Source: Melampsora larici-populina 98AG31 (Eukaryota > Basidiomycota > Pucciniomycetes > Pucciniales > Melampsoraceae). Taken from it: a stretch of 64,000 nucleotides of DNA. Positions 33,303 to 45,889 of this stretch are shown in pieces. How positions within the stretch are numbered: the first letter of the stretch is position 1; every line of letters starts with the position of its first letter. The notes beneath the pieces were generated by a model that did no database searches, was not told the origin of the DNA, and was given only the letters and a program-made list of their open reading frames with translations. The translations under genes and the position numbers were made by a program. The DNA lies in the NCBI RefSeq assembly GCF_000204055.1, contig NW_006768783.1, positions 1-64,000 of the forward strand, in the 5' to 3' direction.

Positions 33303-34299
33303 CTATAATGAATTGAATATATAATATAAACCCCTGTTCAAATAATTATTATCAATGATATCAGAATTTTGAATTTTTTTGATTGGTCTGATGAATTGAT
33401 TACCACACCATTCTTTCAGCAAAGATTCCTCATAGAACCCATCTTTGCCAGATTTGATTTGGATGAGATTGTGTAGTACACAACATGCCATTACAATCAT
33501 GATTTGTATCTTGTATGGATATGAATTTGAGCCAATATAGGAAACCTCATCTTTGACACACCAAATATCCACTTGATTAGAATTCAAAGAGATGAAAGAC
33601 AATGATGATATAGCTCCTTTGCTGTTTGTGGTGTTAGACCCAAATTTCTCCACTCCTTGAGGTGGTATTGAATCAACCGATAAGGTGCAAGGAAACCTGG
33701 TATGTTGGCCTGCAAGATAGAAATGGTCTACATTGAAATCAATACACTGGAAAATCAATTATCAATACAAAAGGAATCTTGAGGGAAGAAACTTTTGACT
33801 TACCCTCAGGTACCTCAAATCTACCTTCCTCAAGAGCTTGGCAAAGGACATGCACGTCTGTGTGTGATCCCTCTAAGCCAGCGTAGACAAATGTAAACAA
33901 CATATTATAAGAGCAGCCTGCAAGGACATTTTGGGAGAGATCTCCCTTTTCATTGCCATGGACTGGCTGACGGTCAGGAGGAACAAGACAAGGGATGTGG
34001 GTGCCATCTATAGCACCCACACACTTCTTGAAATACAGGTAAAAATGAGTGTCCTTTCTTCTTTCTTTCGGACACAGTTCTTGCCCAGTAGGTTGTACTA
34101 TGTATGGTTGGTAGTGCCAAGAAGCGTCAAAGGTTGGACCAGCAGGTATTACTCTGCCAACTTGAGGCTGAGCAAGAAAAATCACTGAATTTGTGAGCCA
34201 AAGATACTGTTGGACTCCTGGCATTGATGGCAATCCAGATATTTTGCTGTGATGAGACATAAGAATGATTTCCAGCTTATTGACCATCTGGAAATCCAA
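33303..34299 (-). pseudogene. Decayed PIF/Harbinger (DDE_Tnp_4) transposase
   Basis: The 5' part on the minus strand holds FKKCVGAIDGTHIPCLVPP, the first catalytic Asp block of Harbinger transposases, then FTFVYAGLEGSHTDVHVLCQ with the second Asp. After an intron (about 33737-33804), GQHTRFPCTL and IMIVMACCVLHNLIQ complete the DDE_Tnp_4 pattern. Between them the frame is wrong: the expected SLRN.IER.FGVLK block is found in another frame as LIKWIFGVSKMRFPIL, with a stop before it and Lys where the catalytic Glu should be. The gene is therefore frameshifted and catalytically dead. I found no TIR pair or Harbinger-type 3-bp duplication that clearly bounds it. Confidence 0.75.
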
Positions 34300-34388
34300 A
34301 CTACCATCCCCATCATGTCATCCTCTTCAGAGTTGGACTCTGAGGTGTCCTCTGAATCCTCTCAATGATCAAGCTTCTTAAATTTGTC

Positions 34389-35408
34389 CTACACAAAGTT
34401 GTTCTGGAACTTTTCCACAAAGGTTCCAGAACGGTTTTCCACGAAGCCAGAAAAGAAAATTTTGGCTGTGTTCTGGCTTTGTGGCCTCGTGGAAAAAAAA
34501 CAAATTTGAATGCCCCTTGCCCCTAGGGTCCAAAGGACAGCGCGATCTAACCTGATTCAACCCTGTAGCTACTGATCGAGACCTCTTCATCTTCCCCCTC
34601 AACCAATTCTCTTTCTTCACCTCGCTTCCACACCTCTGTCCTCATACACCACACTGTAGCCTGAAAAGGACAAATGAGGTCCATGAATAACATTCTTTTG
34701 TGTACGAGAAGATTGATAGAAACACATTGATAGGAAGAGGTTTTGGAAGAGCATCATTGATTTTGAACAAGATCAATGTCTGATCCTTCAACAGACAATA
34801 ATCTAAATTAGATTGGCTTTTGTTGAAGATTGACAGGAACAAGGTTTATTTGATGATACCAGAACAATTAAAATAAGCTCTTGGATCTTAAACGAGATCG
34901 ATATCTATTTGAATCAATTTCTGATGTTAATTGCAAACTAAGTCGTAAAACCAAATCAATTAAATTTGCAAGATTGATAGGAACAAGTTCTAATCGATGA
35001 TACAAAAAAAAGCTCTTGGATCTTGAACAAGAGCAATATCTATCTGAATCAATTTCTGATTTTATTGGTGGACCAAGTTTATGCATTAAATTGATTACAT
35101 TCAAATTATCATTGGTCAGAATTTGAATGATTTGATGAATAGTGATTTGGTTTTCTCAGATGAATCTTGGGGTTGAATGAAGTAAGTTGAGAAAGGTTGT
35201 TGGGTCAATTTGTTGTTGAGAAATTTGATTGAAGCGGTACTTGAAGGGGAATCTCGTCAGGCATGTTGTGATGGGGGATGTCGGACTAGATTGAGGATGT
35301 GGTGTTTTGATCGAAGTCCAGAAAGCCATAACGTATTCTGCCTTTCTGGCTTTGTGGAAAATGTGTTCTGGAACCTTTGTGGAAAAGTTCCAGAACAACT
35401 TTGTGTAG
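34389..35408. mobile_element. 1020-bp element with perfect 44-bp terminal inverted repeats
   Basis: The arms at 34389-34432 and 35365-35408 are exact reverse complements, beginning CTACACAAAGTTGTTCTGGA. Inward of them further GAAGCCAGAA / TTCTGGCTTTGTGG similarity continues. No transposase and no convincing target duplication were found. A related 207-bp copy lies at 52075-52281. The interior holds roughly 135-bp tandem repeats (the phrase AGCTCTTGGATCTT at 34876 and 35011). The family is unassigned. Confidence 0.7.
34876..35145. repeat. ~135-bp tandem repeats inside the 1-kb TIR element
   Basis: Two clear units start AGCTCTTGGATCTT at 34876 and 35011 and share TCAATTTCTGAT; a weaker third lies around 34730-34800. 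Confidence 0.6.
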
Positions 35409-36108
35409 TATAATTGATCAACAAAGCTGGGAAAGACTACCTAGATTCAATAATTGCCTCAAAGACCAAGATCCCATGTAGAACTTCTAAACTACATGGA
35501 AATCAATACCCTCATGAAGAGATTTTGAACACTAGCAATGGTTGATTTCAAGAGCTCTGTTGTACGGACAAGCTTGCTTTCAAAGGGCTTAATCAAAGCC
35601 CTTGAAGGTACAGCTGTTTCAACAAAGATTTTTTTTTTGAAAATCTTGTCAATGTGCAAAACCCGGGTTTTGTACCTCAATTGATTTTGTCCCTGCGCTA
35701 ATTGGAAGAATACAGAAAATAATAAACCTGTATCTAGTTTTTTTCTCTGGTTTTACCTGCTGCAGAGACAACTTTCTCCAAGAATAAGTTGTCAATCTTT
35801 TGTGAAACAGCTGTAAAATTATTATTCATCACAAGAGAAGCGTCACTCTACATGGAGCAGGTCATGATATTTTTATACATCATTGGGAATTATGGGTCAA
35901 ATTGAGTGGCTGGCAATTCAGTGTTCCGGACATACCAATAACAAGTATTTCAACCGGGTTTGCAAGGCTATTGCTTCCCTTGAATCCATCTATGGTTGCT
36001 AGTGCCGAGAAGCATCAAATCTCGGACCGGATATTTCTCAAAAACTACACTTCAAGACAAGATTTAGTTATGTTGTAGAAACCAACTAAAACAAGAAGTT
36101 CAGATATT
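35409..36108. other. Intergenic DNA, no gene recognised
   Basis: Only short, unremarkable ORFs; a possible decayed copy of nearby repeats. Confidence 0.35.
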
Positions 36109-36574
36109 AGGGGTTGGGCGATAGTTCGACCAACCGGTTTTGCGCCTCTGAGAAGCCTCCCGAAAGGAGTCGAAGATGGAGGAGGACAAGTATTCTGGGT
36201 TTCATAGATCTGTTACGGATCTGAGCCCAGAGTCAAGAGTGTTTAGGCAATACCCAGGCAAGCTTTTGCCAGAAGAGATGGGTTAGGGGATATGTGAAAG
36301 GTGCAAAAGGGGTGTTTGCATGGCTTGTACTACGAGCCCAGCGGCACAAATTGCTTTGCCCTGTAAGCCTTTTGAACGGGTGAAGCTTTGGAGTTCTCAA
36401 GAAACGCTTTGTACTGGTGTGTATTTTTGCAAAGCAAAAAGATCAATAAAAGTTTTGGTCGGTTAAGGGTGGCTTCGATATTGCTTTCTAGCCATCTCAA
36501 AAGCATTCTTAAATCATTGAACTACGACTGAATGGGTTTTGCAAACCGGTTGGTCAAAATTTCGCCCAACCCCT
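36109..36574. mobile_element. 466-bp MITE with AGGGGTTGGGCGA termini
   Basis: The left end AGGGGTTGGGCGA (36109) pairs with TCGCCCAACCCCT (ending 36574); a second inverted block GACCAACCGGTTT follows about 6 bases in. The flanks are ATT on both sides, a possible 3-bp target duplication as in PIF/Harbinger elements. There is no coding capacity. Confidence 0.65.
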
Positions 36575-37430
36575 ATTGAATTTCCAATGGCTACTTTATA
36601 CTCTCTCTTTTCACTCTTTTTTCACAAAACATGATTTTCAACATCTTTTCAAAAAAATGATTTTTCAACATGTAAAAAAGTCCTGTCCCATAACACAATT
36701 TCTAGAAATCACGATTCACAGCTAAGTGAACACACTCCTTCTGTACATACTGATCTTGTTTTCATCAGAATATGAGCATAAAGTTTTTTTTTCTTTTCAT
36801 AATTCCATTTTCTTCATATAAATTTTCAAACTTTCCCTTTTTCTTTTTGGAAAAAAAAAACAAAAGAACAATGCATCAAAAAAAAAGAAAAAGGAGAAAA
36901 AAAAGATTAAATAGAAAAAAAAGAAAAAGGAAAAAGAAAAAGTAAGAATTCCAAGAAAAAAAAATCAACTTAATCTTAACCAAACAAAACCAAACAAAAA
37001 AAAACAAGTCCAAATGAAAAACACTTATTTACACAATCAATGAAACATATATATAAATATATATTCATACACACCATAAAAATTGAAGAAAAATTGAAAA
37101 AAAAAGTTCAGGTAAGAAAACAAAAAATGAAAGTGAAGAAAAATTCCAAAATATTTGAATTAATCTTAAAACCGTTTGATTTTTCTTGTAAAGTAAGAAA
37201 AAATAAAAAGATCACAAAAACCCCATAACATCCACACACCCACACACACAAACTTACACAAAATCACACAGAATCAAAAAAAAAGTGAGAGACAAAAACA
37301 AATCCAAAATAGATTCAACAACTCATCATACCAAAAGAAAAAGAAAAGAAAAAAAAGAGTGAAAGAATAATTAAAGATTTGGTAACCCAACACACACACA
37401 CACACATCACAAGAACAGTTCAACAAGTTT
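36575..37430. other. A-rich and T-rich non-coding DNA downstream of the kinase gene
   Basis: Long A/G runs (36840-37350) and CACACA runs near 37220 and 37390 characterise this stretch. The Lys-rich ORF across 37040-37228 is a by-product of the A-runs. It probably includes the kinase 3' UTR. Confidence 0.5.
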
Positions 37431-39159
37431 TCAATTTGAAGAGATCATAGGTTCCGAAAGATTAGGTTGAAGTGAATCCGATTCAATCGGTGCTTGATGA
37501 TGATGTTGAAGTCTCCAAGCTTCAACCCTAGGAGTATTACATCTCGAAAGACCCTCAACACTCAAATCCACCGTCTTCACTTCTGCCAAAGGTTGTTCTG
37601 CCATCAAGATCTTCCCTTCAGGTGTTCCAATCAAATTAGGATTAGGTGAAGGTTTAGCCGATTGATATGGATCTACAAACCATGATTTTCTTGACATCTT
37701 ACTATGATCATAAACCAAAAAGTTTTCTTCCATCACTCTAAAATCAGCTGCTAGATTATCAATATTCAAATTCGGATTTCGTTTTTTCGCTTTCAATGGA
37801 TTATCTTCTAATAAAAGTTCTTCAAGTTCATGTGTTGCATCAAAGTTTGCTTTTTTAGGCTATCATCAAAGAGAGAAAAAAAGATTCAATTCGATTTCCT
37901 CAAGTTTTGAGTTCAATCACATCATCTTTCGAAAAAAGAAAAAAGAGAAAAATCACTTGAAAAACTCACATCAGGTTCAAAAGGTGGAGTCACTTGAAGT
38001 GAATTGATCGCATCCCAATCTAATCCTCTAAACCAATCATGTGATTTAAACTTTTCCATACCTCCATTACTCTTACATCCTAATCGTTTATAAATATCTC
38101 GAACCAAGATCTTTTCCAAGAAATTCAAAGCTTCAGGTCCAATCACTTGAGGCAAACTTTCTGGAAATCTAGGTTCTTCTCTTGAAATCGCCGTCGTCAG
38201 AGTCGAATTGGTTTTACCTCTGAAAGGTCGTTTACCAAACAAAAGTTCAAAGGTCACCACTCCAAGTGACCACCAATCTATGGTAGAGGTATAACCACGT
38301 TTAGCTAAGATTTCAGGTGCCATGTATGCCATTGAACCGGCTACTGAGGTCAGTGGACGTCGTTCAGAGAAATGGACAGCGATATTGAAATCAGTTAGAT
38401 GTGCATGACCCCGTTCGTCAAGAAGAATGTTATCGGGTTTAAGATCACTAGAATGGAAAAGACCAATAAGGTAAGATTGCTGAACTCGGTCAAGAAAAGC
38501 TTCATAGAGATCTGTGTGATAGAAGACTTACCGATGTACGATCCCCTTTGAATGTAAATAATCAAGAGCCAAAGCCATTTCACAAACATAAAACTTCACC
38601 ACCTCTTCTTTCAAAAAACCAGCACGATCCAAATGAAATCTTAAATCACCACCTAACATAAGATCCAGGACCATAAACAGATTCTCATCATCTTGAAATG
38701 CATAACGTAGATTACAAACAAACGGTGAATCGATCTCTTCTAACAATCTACGTTCTTGAATGATATTAGAAACCGCTCGTTGTGAAACGATTCGTTGTTT
38801 GTTTATATATTTTAAGGCGTATAATGCTTTGGTTTGTTTATGTTGAACGACTCGAACCTATAAAAAGATGAAAAGATCAAGATCATTAGATAACTTCAAC
38901 ATAATCGATGGTCGATCAAATCCAATCCAATCCAATCCAATCGAAAAACTGATTCAAAGCACACTAACTTTTCCAAATGCACCTTTTCCAACCGACCTTA
39001 GAAGGTAAAAATGCCAAAGATCTACCGGACCATCAAAATCGATTTCCTAATAAACCAAAGCAAACCAAAGCAAACCAAAACAAAGGTTAATAAAGTGGGA
39101 AAGTTTGAATGATAGTGAATGAATATAATTACCTCCGGTTTACAACAAAATGCACCCAT
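37431..39159 (-). CDS. AGC/YANK-family (STK32-like) serine/threonine protein kinase, 445 aa
   Basis: Five exons (39159-39133, 39046-38969, 38857-38532, 38447-37970, 37859-37431) give 446 codons including stop. The N-terminus MGAFCCKPE carries Gly2 and two Cys, consistent with myristoylation and palmitoylation and so membrane attachment. Kinase landmarks in order: SVGKGAFGKV glycine loop, ALYALKYINK with the ATP-binding Lys, HRDLKPDNILL catalytic loop, then DFNIA. DFN in place of the usual DFG is characteristic of the YANK/STK32 branch. SMAYMAPEIL, DWWSLGV and KRLGCK complete the fold, and an AGC-type C-terminal tail follows (NFDATHELEELLLEDNPLKA, EENFLVYD). Substrates of fungal YANK kinases are not well known. 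Upstream (39230-39600) is AT-rich with a GACTCA microsatellite. Confidence 0.92.
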
Positions 39160-39538
39160 TTCATCTGTTGATTGAATTTGAATGTGAATTTGAAATGATA
39201 TAAAAAAATGAAAGAAATGATTAATGAGATCTAAAAGAAAGAGAGGATTAAGATATGATGATGATGATGATAAAGAAAAAGAGAAGATGGAATTGATTAT
39301 GATTGTAGTTGATAAATGATGATTAGCTTTGATGTTAAGAGAAAGAGTTGAGCTTGAGTATAAGTTTGATTAGCAAGTTAAATTAAATTTTCATTAACCA
39401 ATCAAGTATGTATAATTTGACTGATGATGGATTGAAATTGATTTGTTGTTGTTGTTGTTTCTTGAAATTGAAATTGACTTTGATCTTGTTCTTGTTCTGA
39501 TTCTGTACTTGAACTTGCTTACTTAAGAACATCGCCAC

Positions 39539-39582
39539 CAAACTCAGACTCAGACTCAGACTCAGACTCAGACTCAGACTGT
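39539..39582. repeat. Hexamer microsatellite (CAGACT)n upstream of the kinase gene
   Basis: About seven head-to-tail copies of a CAGACT unit lie some 380 bases upstream of the kinase start codon. Confidence 0.85.
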
Positions 39583-39982
39583 GTACAACATTCCAAAATA
39601 CAGCTTGAATTCATCTCGCGTGGGAAAAGATCAGAGACAAAAATACTCTAACTTTCAATTTCACTTTCAATGAGAGAACATCCAATATTCTGATTGCTTG
39701 TTCTGTGCTAGCTCACTAGACTTTCCATGAGAATCATTTCACATTTAACTATCGGTAAAGGTCCAACTTAATACATCATCTTACATAACCCAACCTACAA
39801 ACAATTCTTTTTAAATGTTTTCTTTACATCTTTTCCCTTAAAATCCAATCATGTAGAATAAACAAAAAACAAAGAATTCAATCACAATCACAATTTACAA
39901 AAAAAATCAACTTAATTTAAGTGGTTTCCAAAATCAAATCTATCAAATCAAATCTAATTATATCATTTTCTTTATTTGATTT

Positions 39983-42900
39983 TCAAAAATCAGTAATCCA
40001 AAACCCATCACAAATACAAACTTTATGAAACTCAATCAAACTCAAAAGAAAATCAAGTCCAAAATCACAAACCAATCGTTGATCAAATGTTTTATAAACC
40101 CTATCAAGTCGATTAAACCGACTTAACCTTTGTTTTTGATCTGGATCTTCATCTTCTTGATCATCTATCAATGATTTTTTAAAAAACCTTAAATTCTCAA
40201 TCGATCGACGTCCACATTTACTACACTTCCTTATCCTATTCTCTTCTTCATGGTAAGATTTAATCTTAATCAATCTAATCACGTCGGTTTCGGTTTTTTC
40301 TTTTAATCGATCATTAACATCTTCATCAATTTGATATTTTATTCTTTCGTATTTGATTAGGTTTGGATACATTTCTTTTAAAGTGCTAATTTTTTTAATC
40401 GACTTTTGGATTTGAGATTCATTAATTCCATCTAATGGTACCATGTATCCTTTTGTAAATTTCTTAGTTCCACCTAAAAAAAAAACAAAAACAAAAACAA
40501 ACCAAAATTAGATCATTCAATAAACCAATCACTATCAAATCTGTCAGTCAAGAATTCATGGATTTCACATACCTTTCCTATCCTCATTTAATGAATCATC
40601 TTCCAATTCACTCAATCCGATCTTCCTCATCTCTTTGAATCCTAAAACCAATCTATCAAGATCAATCCTCAATTGATTTTGAAGAAATTCTTGAAAAATC
40701 TTTTGTCCTAAATCGATTTCTTCTTGTGAATTCATTTCATAAATCCCTTTAAATCTCGGTAATGATCTATTCACTAAATTGTTCATACAATTCGGATTCT
40801 CAATGGTTTTGATGATCGATAAGATCATCATCGAAAGTTGAATTAAATTCTTAAGACTCGATTCTCTTGTAATCAAAATTGATAAATGTCGATTCTTGGA
40901 ATCTAAAAAAAATCAAATCAATCTTCATCAATCTCTTTGCTTCTTTAACTTCGCCAGAGAATCATAAAAAAAACCCAATACATACCAGGTGAATCTGAAT
41001 CCAGAATCCTTTCACATAAATTCATAAACCATTTAGTAATACTCAAGAACTGCCAAACCGAACCTACAAAACAAAAACACAACAACCCAAACCCCAATTC
41101 AAATCTCAATCTTTCTCAAATTCTCTAATATGTATCTATCACAAAGCAAAAATCTTAAACGAACGTCCAAAGATTTCATCCCTCAAAGTGATTCCAATCT
41201 TTAACATCACTTGAATTTGTTTAAGCAGAAATGCAATCTCAGCAACATTTTCATACCCATCAATCGCACTAAAAAAACAGTCAATCCCCCGAGAAAAAAA
41301 TCAAATATCAATGATCAATTCTTCTTAGGATCTTATAAGAAGATCAAAGTAAAGAAAGCAAAAAATCCGAAACCGAACCTCCAAAGATCTAATCCTAAAT
41401 TCAACCAATTCGAAAACCTATCATTCCAATCGAAATTCGAATTCTTACTCAACACTTCATCATCATCATCATTCTCAAGCACACCAAGACGAATTTCTTC
41501 ATCTTCTTCATTCCCTAAACTTTCAAAATTCAAATAATCTTCAATCGATTTAAACATTTCATTTAAACTTCTTTGAAACTTTGGATGATCAGATAAGATC
41601 TTGATGATCTCATCAATCCTTTCTTTATTATAAATCGAATTTAAAATCAATTTAATCAAATTCAAACTTTCTTCTTCTCTTACTATTATGTTGTTTTTTT
41701 TTTGGCCAAAACAAACAAACAAATCAATCAATCAATTTCATTCATCGTTTCTTTTTTTTTTCAATTCAAAAAAGTCTAAAAGAATCGTTTGAAAATCTTA
41801 ACGTACTTAATGGTAATGCTCTAACTTTTCCATTTCGATCAATTGAAAATGTTAAAGTACCATGATAAGAAACAATAAGTTGTTTAGCTTCACTTTCCGT
41901 CATCCTTAACGATTTCCTTTTCATAACCTCTGAAAGATCTCTCCTACAAAACGTCCCCAAGAAAAACCCTCAATACAATAAAAGTCTTACATGATGAATT
42001 AAATTGGAAGAGAAAGAGAAAGAAAAAAAAAACTGACTTATTTAAAATTAAACATTCAAATCGATGATGATCTTCATCAAGCTCACCAACATTAAACCCA
42101 TCTTGATCATTAAAGTTTCCAATGTTTTCTTCGATTTCAATCACTTCTTGATCTTCTTCTTCTTGATCTTCTTCTGATCCTTCTCCTTTAGAAATTATAC
42201 ATAAAAAACTTTCATTCTCTCCTTTCCAATTCGAAATGATTTGTTTAATCTTTTCTCCAATTTTTAACTCTTTTTTAAAACATCTAATAAAACACTACAT
42301 ATTAATTTTTTTTTGTTTGGTGTATGTGTGCGTGTGTGTATATATATATATATGTGTGTTTTCCTTTAAAATCATCAGTATGTATTGAACAAAATTTCGA
42401 TTCAAAAAAATCTTTTTCAAATGAAAAAAAAAAAACATAGATCAAAAAAAAATCGAAACACTAACCCATTCCTCTGGTCCACGTAAAGTCGTTTCATGAT
42501 CGATTTCAATCTTTGGATTTCCATGATTCCCATTCCCATTCCCTCCATTTCCTCCATTCCCATTACTTCCATTTCCAAAACATTCTAAACCTAAAAACCC
42601 ATTCGAAAGTTCAGATCTACAAAACTTAATCTTCCAAGTTTCCAATCGATCTACCAAACTTGTATCTTCTCTAGAATAACCTACAATCATCACCAATTCA
42701 GGTTTCAAATTCATCAATTCTTGTGCTCCTCCTCCTCCTCCTCCTCCTGGTTCCGGTGATGATGATGATGGTGATGATGGGATTCTGGGTGTTGATAAAT
42801 GATGATGATGATTTAATTCCAAAAATTCCAGAGATTTTAATTTGATTTTGATTTCTTCATTAGATTCTGTTGGATCTAAAATAGGTATACTAGGTAAAGG

Positions 42901-45268
42901 TTGGATTGAAATGGCTATCCAAAAACGAAAAAAACCAAAACCAAAATCAGTGATTCCTCTTCTTAGAATCTTAATCATCAAGAATTTTAATATAAGAAAA
43001 CAAACTAAAAACTCAACTTGGTATAATTCCATTTTCAAAATCAATAAACACTTCTACAAATTCAATTAATCCAAATCTCATTTGATTTCCTGCACCAGCT
43101 AAATCTTCACTTTCATCAATCCCATACAAGGGTTCAAATCGTTTACGTTTCTTGGTGTTTTGTTTAAAGGTTTTCATCACTTCTAATTTCGATTTTCTTC
43201 TTCTTTCTTGATTTTCAATTTCTTCTTCGGTTTCAATTTCCATCCCTAATCCAATTCCCATCCCAAGTCCCATTCCAAGTCCCATTCCAAGTCCTATTCC
43301 TAATCCTAATCCTTCATTGGGTGAAGGTCTAGGTTTCAGTTTCTTTTCATCTTCTATAAACGCTTCATCAAGTTCACCTAAACCTGTAATATAATCACCC
43401 ATCTCATCATCCACTTCAACTTCATGATTAGAAGGATCGGTAGAATGATTCAAATCTTTTCCATGATCGATAGGTAAGATGATTTGTTTCACAGGTGTAG
43501 GGATGATCGGTTTCGTCCGACTTTGAAATCCAATCAACATCACCGAATCGATTTGATCTGTGAGACCTTCTTCAGATGATCCCATCGAGCTCGAATTAGG
43601 TTGACCTGGAAATCCAATCGAGGCGATCGTGAGTTCTTTTCGATTTGATCTAAAATCATGAATCATCGAATCAAATTGATTAAACCCATTCGGATTGAAT
43701 TGAACGGTTTTCTCTCCATTCACTTTTTCCGTCATCAATAATGGGATCTCATTAAAAGTTGAAGCATTAAATCTTGATTGAAGAGGTGGTTCTAATGAAG
43801 GAAAACTTGATAAATTCAATTGAGAGTTTTGATGGGTTGGAAATGGTGATGAATCAATCATGATACCTAATCCTACATGTTTGGTGACTTTAGGATCAGT
43901 TAAAATTATCGGTTCTTCTGATGATCTTAATTCTGGATCATCCGTAATGGTTCGTTTTCGATCTTGTCGGTTCGATCCTGGTGTCGGAATTAAATGTAAT
44001 GCACCTGAAGTCATTGTTGAACTTCCTAATGGTGCTAAAAGTACATGTGGTGGTAAATTACTTTGTCGGAATGGTAAATGAATCACAAATAACTAGAATT
44101 CAAAAAGAAGATCATCCTTCATTTCATTTCGATTCACATTCTTTTGGAGTTTAGAAACCAAAGTTGAAATCAAAACACACACACACACACACACTTACCT
44201 CATTTGTATTTAAAACCATCATCACTGTCGTTGCTTTGCCTTGACTAGCATTATCAATTAAACTTCCTGAATTCTTGATTGGTTTACTTAATTTTACATT
44301 CTTGGTACCTACTGAAATTCCATCTTGTTCCAAACTTTCATCTAATTTTTCAATTGACCACTAATCCAAATCAAAATCAAAATTCAAATCCAAATTCAAA
44401 ATTCAAATTCAAATTCAAAAGTTAGAAGAAGAAGAAAAAAGAACCCACTTTTCTAGGCTCACCCAAGAATCTAGCCTTTAAAACTCTTTTGACCATGGGT
44501 TCAAGTGCTTGATGATCCAAAACGGAACGAACACTCCAATCACAAACGACTTCATCAAATGATAAAGTCCATTGATCAACCTGAGAATGAGATTGAGACA
44601 AGATAGAGATTCGAAGATGAGCCAAATCTTGAAAAGTCGAAGAAGTATGACTACAAATCAAAAGATACATTCCATCATTCGAAAATAACAGGTGATCGAC
44701 TTCAGATCGGTTTAAAGGTTGTGATGATTTTCGATAAGACGGTCGATTCTTATAGGGTGGAATCGATGGTGATGGTAAGCTGAAATACCATGATGGTGTC
44801 TTTCGTTCATTGCTCGGTAAGATTGTAAATCCGATTCGTATGATATTTAAACTTGCTTGAGTTGATAATTCGGGATCTGGTTTGATGGCTCTTGCTAAGA
44901 TTTGTTGTGAAGAATAAGCTATGGCTGTTGGTGATCTATTCAATTCAAATCAAACATTTCCATTCCCAAAAAGTTTTAGTTTTTAGATTATCTTGTTGGG
45001 GGGGTTGCGGTTTTAGATGATCAATTTACCTTGGTGGTAATTCATCATTTAATAAACCTCTTTCGATTCTAGCTGATTGAACATAAGTTTCGGTCACCGT
45101 TCTCGTTCTCGTTCGCGTTCTTGTCCGTGTCCTCGTTCTTGAATGGTTTTGATTTTCTTCTGTTTGAATTTGATGTTCTTCTGTTTCTGATTGATTGATG
45201 AGATGTTCTTCTAGTTGAAGTTCTATTTGATGATCTTGACTTGATCCGATTTGATGTTGTTCATTCAT
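39983..45268 (-). CDS. Large multi-exon protein, probable Mediator subunit 16 (MED16)-like
   Basis: The gene starts at ATG 45268 and ends at 39983, with around ten exons; those I could fix are 45268-45030, 44935-44449, 44360-44199 and 44092 to about 43021, followed by exons near 42971-42468, 42290-42045, 41960-41760, 41670-41330, 41200-40985, 40905-40575 and 40476-39983. The N-terminus holds an (RT)n run. A WD-like region follows (VDHLLFSNDGMYLLICSH, VLKARFLGEPRKWSIEKLD, VLNTNELFVIHLPF) with pieces that remind me of fungal MED16 beta-propellers, and low-complexity GLGMGLGMG and GNGGNGGNG repeats. The C-terminal part is helical and ends with RKCSKCGRRS and VCICDGFWI, a paired-Cys arrangement like that closing MED16. 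MED16 is a Mediator tail subunit linking activators to RNA polymerase II. The assignment rests on pattern memory and is uncertain; the middle exons are approximate. Confidence 0.5.
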
Positions 45269-45889
45269 GATTTCCTAGTTCTGATTCTCGTGGTGAGTGG
45301 CCTGCTCATGAATTCTCACTCTCTGCACTTGATACATAATCCTTTAAATCACTTTCGGATCGGATATCAACCTCCAAACCATTTCTCAATAAAAACTCAA
45401 CAAACATTCTTACTATCAAAATTCTCAAGAAACATCTTATTTTTTTGATCATTATTTTTCATTCATAAACCAGCAAGGTATGTATTCAACACACACAAGA
45501 AATAAACCAACACATCTTCTCAATAAAAAAAATTCAATGTAAATCTTTTAAATACTACATTGTACATACTACAAAAAAAAATAATAAACCTCATCATCTC
45601 TTTCATCTTCTTCTTCTTCTTTATCTAAAATGAATTTTTTTTTTGTTTTCGTTTTCTTAATAAAAATTCCATACAGAAAACAAAAAAAATAATATATATA
45701 TGTAAATCATAATAAATGAAATTTAATCCTAGCAAGAAGAAAAGAAAAAGAAAGGAAAGATAAGAAACCATTCATTGATTTGATGTCATCAAGTTTAGAT
45801 TTCTTTTTTTTCCTCTATAATAAATCCAAAAAAAAAAAGAAAAACCAAGATAAAAAAAACCCCCCAAACCCACCATGATCAATTCATCA
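45269..45889. other. Intergenic DNA between MED16-like gene and CDC14
   Basis: This AT-rich, T/A-run stretch is likely the promoter of the minus-strand MED16-like gene and the 3' UTR of CDC14. No other feature is seen. Confidence 0.5.

Noticed and set aside
16726..34299. Myb/SANT gene and Harbinger transposase as the two genes of one Harbinger element
   Set aside because: They are 14 kb apart with a complete KDZ element between, and no shared TIR encloses both.
34642..35104. Minus-strand ORFs across the 1-kb TIR element
   Set aside because: They run over ~135-bp tandem repeats and show no domain.
37040..37228. Lys-rich 62-codon ORF
   Set aside because: It is created by A-runs in a low-complexity tract; there is no conserved content.
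41211..41537. Plus-strand 108-aa ORF
   Set aside because: It is the antisense shadow of MED16-like exons on the minus strand.
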